Origin: an uncultured Clostridia bacterium
GTDB taxonomy: Bacteria > Bacillota > Clostridia > Oscillospirales > Oscillospiraceae
NCBI GenBank assembly: GCA_937907715.1
Contig: CALERM010000108.1
Location: forward strand, 1 to 6,687
Reading direction: 5' to 3'
DNA: 6,687 bases
Position 1 is the first letter of the stretch, and every line of letters starts with the position of its first letter. Below the pieces are notes generated by a model, which had not been told where the DNA came from, made no database searches, and saw only the letters and a program-made list of their open reading frames with translations. This document shows, piece by piece, positions 5,488-6,687 of this stretch. The position numbers and the translations under genes are program-made.

Positions 5488-5796
5488 TCAGATCATGAAA
5501 TCGGAAAGGTCGTCCCGCTTTTCAGCAAGTGACTTTGCAGCCTTTTCCGAAGCCTCGAATTGAGCCTTGATTTGTTCGTTTATAATGGCATGCATGACGG
5601 GGATTTCCTTCAAATCCTCTTCCTTTACAGAAATTTCAGCAATATCCTCTTTTTCTCCATATTGTGGAAAGTTGACAAGCCAATAACCGTTTACGTTTTC
5701 CTCAAGGCAAATCCACCCCTGCATACCCTTATGAACACCATCTCTAGCGTACTTTTCTTTTTCAACGATAACTTCTACACAATCCAACATCTTCAT
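5488..5796 (-). CDS. DUF4926-like probable immunity protein, proximal copy
   Basis: This 102-aa acidic protein directly follows the toxin-like gene on the same strand, with 1 nt between the stop and the ATG at 5796. I chose this start because GGAGGT (5809-5804) sits seven bases upstream. An ATG five codons earlier overlaps that site. Residues 1-65 carry the DUF4926-like core (VEVIVEKE, GMQGWI, WLVNFPQ, KEEDL). Residues 66-102 form an extra charged, probably helical tail ending LSDFMI that ordinary DUF4926 proteins (about 60-70 aa as I recall) lack. Tight coupling to the toxin-like gene, small size and acidic charge next to a basic partner fit an immunity protein acting in the cytoplasm by binding the toxin. 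I infer this role and have not shown it. AT-rich composition suggests acquisition by transfer. Confidence 0.78.
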   Translation of the reverse strand: MKMLDCVEVIVEKEKYARDGVHKGMQGWICLEENVNGYWLVNFPQYGEKEDIAEISVKEEDLKEIPVMHAIINEQIKAQFEASEKAAKSLAEKRDDLSDFMI

Positions 5797-5818
5797 TCTA
5801 TTTACCTCCATAGGGTGT
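5541..5818. repeat. Direct repeat copy 2 (immunity-like cassette)
   Basis: This is the proximal copy of the duplicated segment at 5154-5430. It spans the last six codons of the toxin-like gene, the ribosome binding site and 85 codons of the immunity-like gene. The copies differ by scattered substitutions, mostly in the central part of the gene, so the duplication is not recent or one copy has diverged under selection. Confidence 0.85.
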
Positions 5819-6349
5819 TGTTAACTGTATTCTTCCATTTGGATAAAACTTCCAGCCCGTTATGAAAGACACATAGTCTCCATTGTCTTTTCTGGGAATC
5901 GTAACTCTGATACTGAGTCGCTGACCATGTTCATTCAGCTTGCCTAATTGATACTCACCTGCAAGGTATTTTTCTCGCGCTTGCCGTTCAATCTCCGCTT
6001 GCAGCCATTTTGCATCATCAACAGTGTAGCCCCATAAATGAAATAATTTTCCTTTTCCGTTGGGATGTTTCCCATCTGTGTTGAACAGATATGGATCAAA
6101 TTTTCCATAATCGCTTTTTGCCGTAGCGCATACTCTGACGACAGCAGGGTCGATCGGGTCGAGCGTACAGTGGCAGGACGGATGGTGCGGACAGGGCGGC
6201 GCCTGATCCTCCCGAAACCAGCATCCGTCCAGCATCAGGCATTCCTCGCAATGCGTTTTTCCCTCTGCGTGGTGGGTCCACCGGACCCAGCCCGGAGAAT
6301 CGTCTGATTTTCGTACAAGGATTTCCCCTGTACATCGTTTATAGTACAT
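5798..6349 (-). CDS. DUF6883-like putative toxin with phage head-type Cys/His motif
   Basis: This 183-aa protein has two parts. Residues about 20-67 (WVRWTHH, CEEC at 34-37, PPCPHHPSCHC at 51-61) resemble the C-terminal Cys/His motif of phage minor head or SPP1 gp7-type proteins, where toxin domains are often attached. Residues about 78-180 (FDPYLFN, GKHPNGKGKLFHLWGYTVDDAKWL, RLSIRVTI, ITGWKFYPNG) resemble DUF6883, a family described among toxin C-terminal domains. Catalytic residues are not known to me. There is no signal peptide and no secretion domain. The gene has an internal composition break: about 63% GC over 6121-6300 and about 41% over 5821-6060. The ATG at 6349 has only a weak GAGAAG site upstream. 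The frame stays open back to a stop at 6462-6460 with no better start, so the gene may be a cassette or a 5'-truncated fragment of a longer phage-type protein. The immunity-like gene follows after 1 nt. Confidence 0.7.
   Translation of the reverse strand: MYYKRCTGEILVRKSDDSPGWVRWTHHAEGKTHCEECLMLDGCWFREDQAPPCPHHPSCHCTLDPIDPAVVRVCATAKSDYGKFDPYLFNTDGKHPNGKGKLFHLWGYTVDDAKWLQAEIERQAREKYLAGEYQLGKLNEHGQRLSIRVTIPRKDNGDYVSFITGWKFYPNGRIQLTTPYGGK
5804..5809 (-). promoter_or_regulatory. Immunity gene RBS inside toxin C-terminal codons
   Basis: GGAGGT encodes Gly-Gly of the toxin-like protein's terminal PYGGK and is also the ribosome binding site seven bases before the immunity-like start at 5796. The same arrangement (GGAGGT at 5421-5416) is kept in front of the distal copy. 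It enforces translational coupling of the pair. Confidence 0.8.
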
Positions 6350-6375
6350 GCTTTTTCGCTTCTCTGCAAGTAGTA

Positions 6376-6389
6376 AGAACAGATGTTCT
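6376..6389. promoter_or_regulatory. Candidate LexA/DinR (SOS) box
   Basis: AGAACAGATGTTCT contains GAAC (6377-6380) and GTTC (6385-6388) separated by AGAT. It matches the Gram-positive LexA box CGAACRNRYGTTYC at 12 of 14 positions and fails only at the outermost bases. The flanks extend the dyad (AAGAACA and TGTTCTT, then GTAG and CTAC with one bulged base). It lies 26 bp upstream of the toxin-like start codon, where binding would repress. I could not identify a convincing -35/-10 pair around it, which lowers confidence. Confidence 0.5.
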
Positions 6390-6473
6390 TCTACAAACAG
6401 GGAAAATTCGTGAAAAAGTTGTACTATTTTATGCGCCAGACTTTGAAAATTGCGTATTTAAGAGAAGGTCAGG

Positions 6474-6494
6474 ACCACCGGCACGACCGGTGGT
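6474..6494 (-). terminator. Possible terminator after DUF1003 gene
   Basis: ACCACCGG (6474-6481) and CCGGTGGT (6487-6494) form a perfect 8-bp stem with a 5-nt loop, 15 bp after the DUF1003 stop on the minus strand. The bases beyond it (CCTGACCTTCTCTT on that strand) are only mildly T-rich, so this may be a weak terminator or another hairpin. Confidence 0.5.
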
Positions 6495-6508
6495 TATGAT
6501 TGCACAAT

Positions 6509-6687
6509 TCAGGATTTTGTCTGTTTTTCCTGCTCGAGCAGCTTCTTTTCCAGTGCGGACTGCTTTGCCAGGATAGCGTTGACCTTGTCGTGGAGATCTT
6601 CGATCATGATCTCAGTCTTGAGATTAACCTTATAGTCGTTCTCCGCGCGGCGGCGGTCCTTTTCCTCCTGCCGGTTCTGGCTCATCA
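6509..6687 (-). CDS. DUF1003 family membrane protein, C-terminal part
   Basis: The last 58 codons and stop of a gene that begins beyond the right edge are present. They start at MSQNRQEEKDRRRAENDYKV and continue with NLKTEIMIEDLHDKVN, which closely matches the conserved end of DUF1003 proteins, where IxMSQNRQ ends the last membrane helix and is followed by a cytoplasmic tail (...DRxRAENDYxVNLKxExxIxxLHxK). The Met shown is therefore internal and not the start. The tail continues as a charged, coiled-coil-like helix ending EKQTKS. DUF1003 proteins are about 150-200 aa with two membrane helices and unknown function. Its composition is like the core genes. It ends 160 bp before the toxin-like gene on the same strand. 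Confidence 0.85.
   Translation of the reverse strand, partial: MSQNRQEEKDRRRAENDYKVNLKTEIMIEDLHDKVNAILAKQSALEKKLLEQEKQTKS

Noticed and set aside
5797..5811. Start of the proximal immunity-like gene at 5811
   Set aside because: That ATG overlaps the GGAGGT that serves the ATG at 5796, and the distal copy's position confirms the later start.
5154..5818. CRISPR-like or mobile element interpretation of the repeated segment
   Set aside because: There are only two copies of about 277 bp, the repeats are coding, and there are no terminal inverted repeats or transposase. A gene duplication explains it.
6350..6462. In-frame upstream extension of the toxin-like gene to the stop at 6462-6460
   Set aside because: There is no ATG or GTG with a ribosome binding site, the translation looks random, and the LexA-like palindrome falls inside it. 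It remains possible if the gene is a 5'-truncated fragment.

Overview
The window looks like a chromosomal segment from a Gram-positive, Clostridia-type bacterium of moderately high GC, plausibly an Oscillospiraceae-like gut anaerobe. The evidence is strong GGAGG ribosome binding sites, TTGACA/TATAAT promoters, a BrnQ transporter and DUF1003 protein of Firmicutes style, and a LexA-like box of the Bacillus type (GAAC-N4-GTTC). The assignment below class level is inference.

Layout. (1) Bases 1-850 are a very GC-rich stretch (about 80% in the part I counted) with short direct repeats, hairpins and two rightward terminators, and no credible gene. (2) Bases 856-1300 form a small regulatory and RNA region. 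It has a leftward promoter facing the GC-rich stretch, a near-consensus rightward promoter driving an RNA of about 88 nt that ends at a strong terminator, and a second leftward promoter driving an RNA of about 65 nt with two competing hairpins. I recognise neither RNA. (3) A LysR-type regulator (minus strand, 1369-2244) is divergent from a BrnQ branched-chain amino acid transporter (plus, 2366-3718). The gap between them holds a T-N11-A dyad over the brnQ -35 box. (4) A FAD-dependent oxidoreductase (plus, 3911-5110) has its own extended -10 promoter and ends at a terminator shared with the convergent genes to its right. (5) Bases 5140-6349, minus strand, carry a compact probable toxin-immunity locus. 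A 183-aa protein joins a Cys/His motif resembling the C-terminus of phage minor head proteins to a DUF6883-like domain. It is followed after 1 nt by a small acidic DUF4926-like protein, then by a second, 87% identical copy of that protein. (6) The right edge holds the last 58 codons of a DUF1003 membrane protein gene (minus).

How the genes work together. LysR probably senses an amino acid-related signal and controls BrnQ uptake. The oxidoreductase may or may not belong to the same circuit. The right-hand locus is the most interesting part. Its toxin-like gene changes base composition midway (about 63% to 41% GC), and a GAAC-N4-GTTC palindrome lies just upstream. The last toxin codons double as the ribosome binding site of the immunity-like gene. 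The duplicated immunity-like gene still carries the last six toxin codons in front of it, with 19 unrelated in-frame codons before them. Together this resembles the scar of toxin C-terminal cassette exchange with retention of an orphan immunity gene. These domain names are from memory of the families and were not verified by a search.
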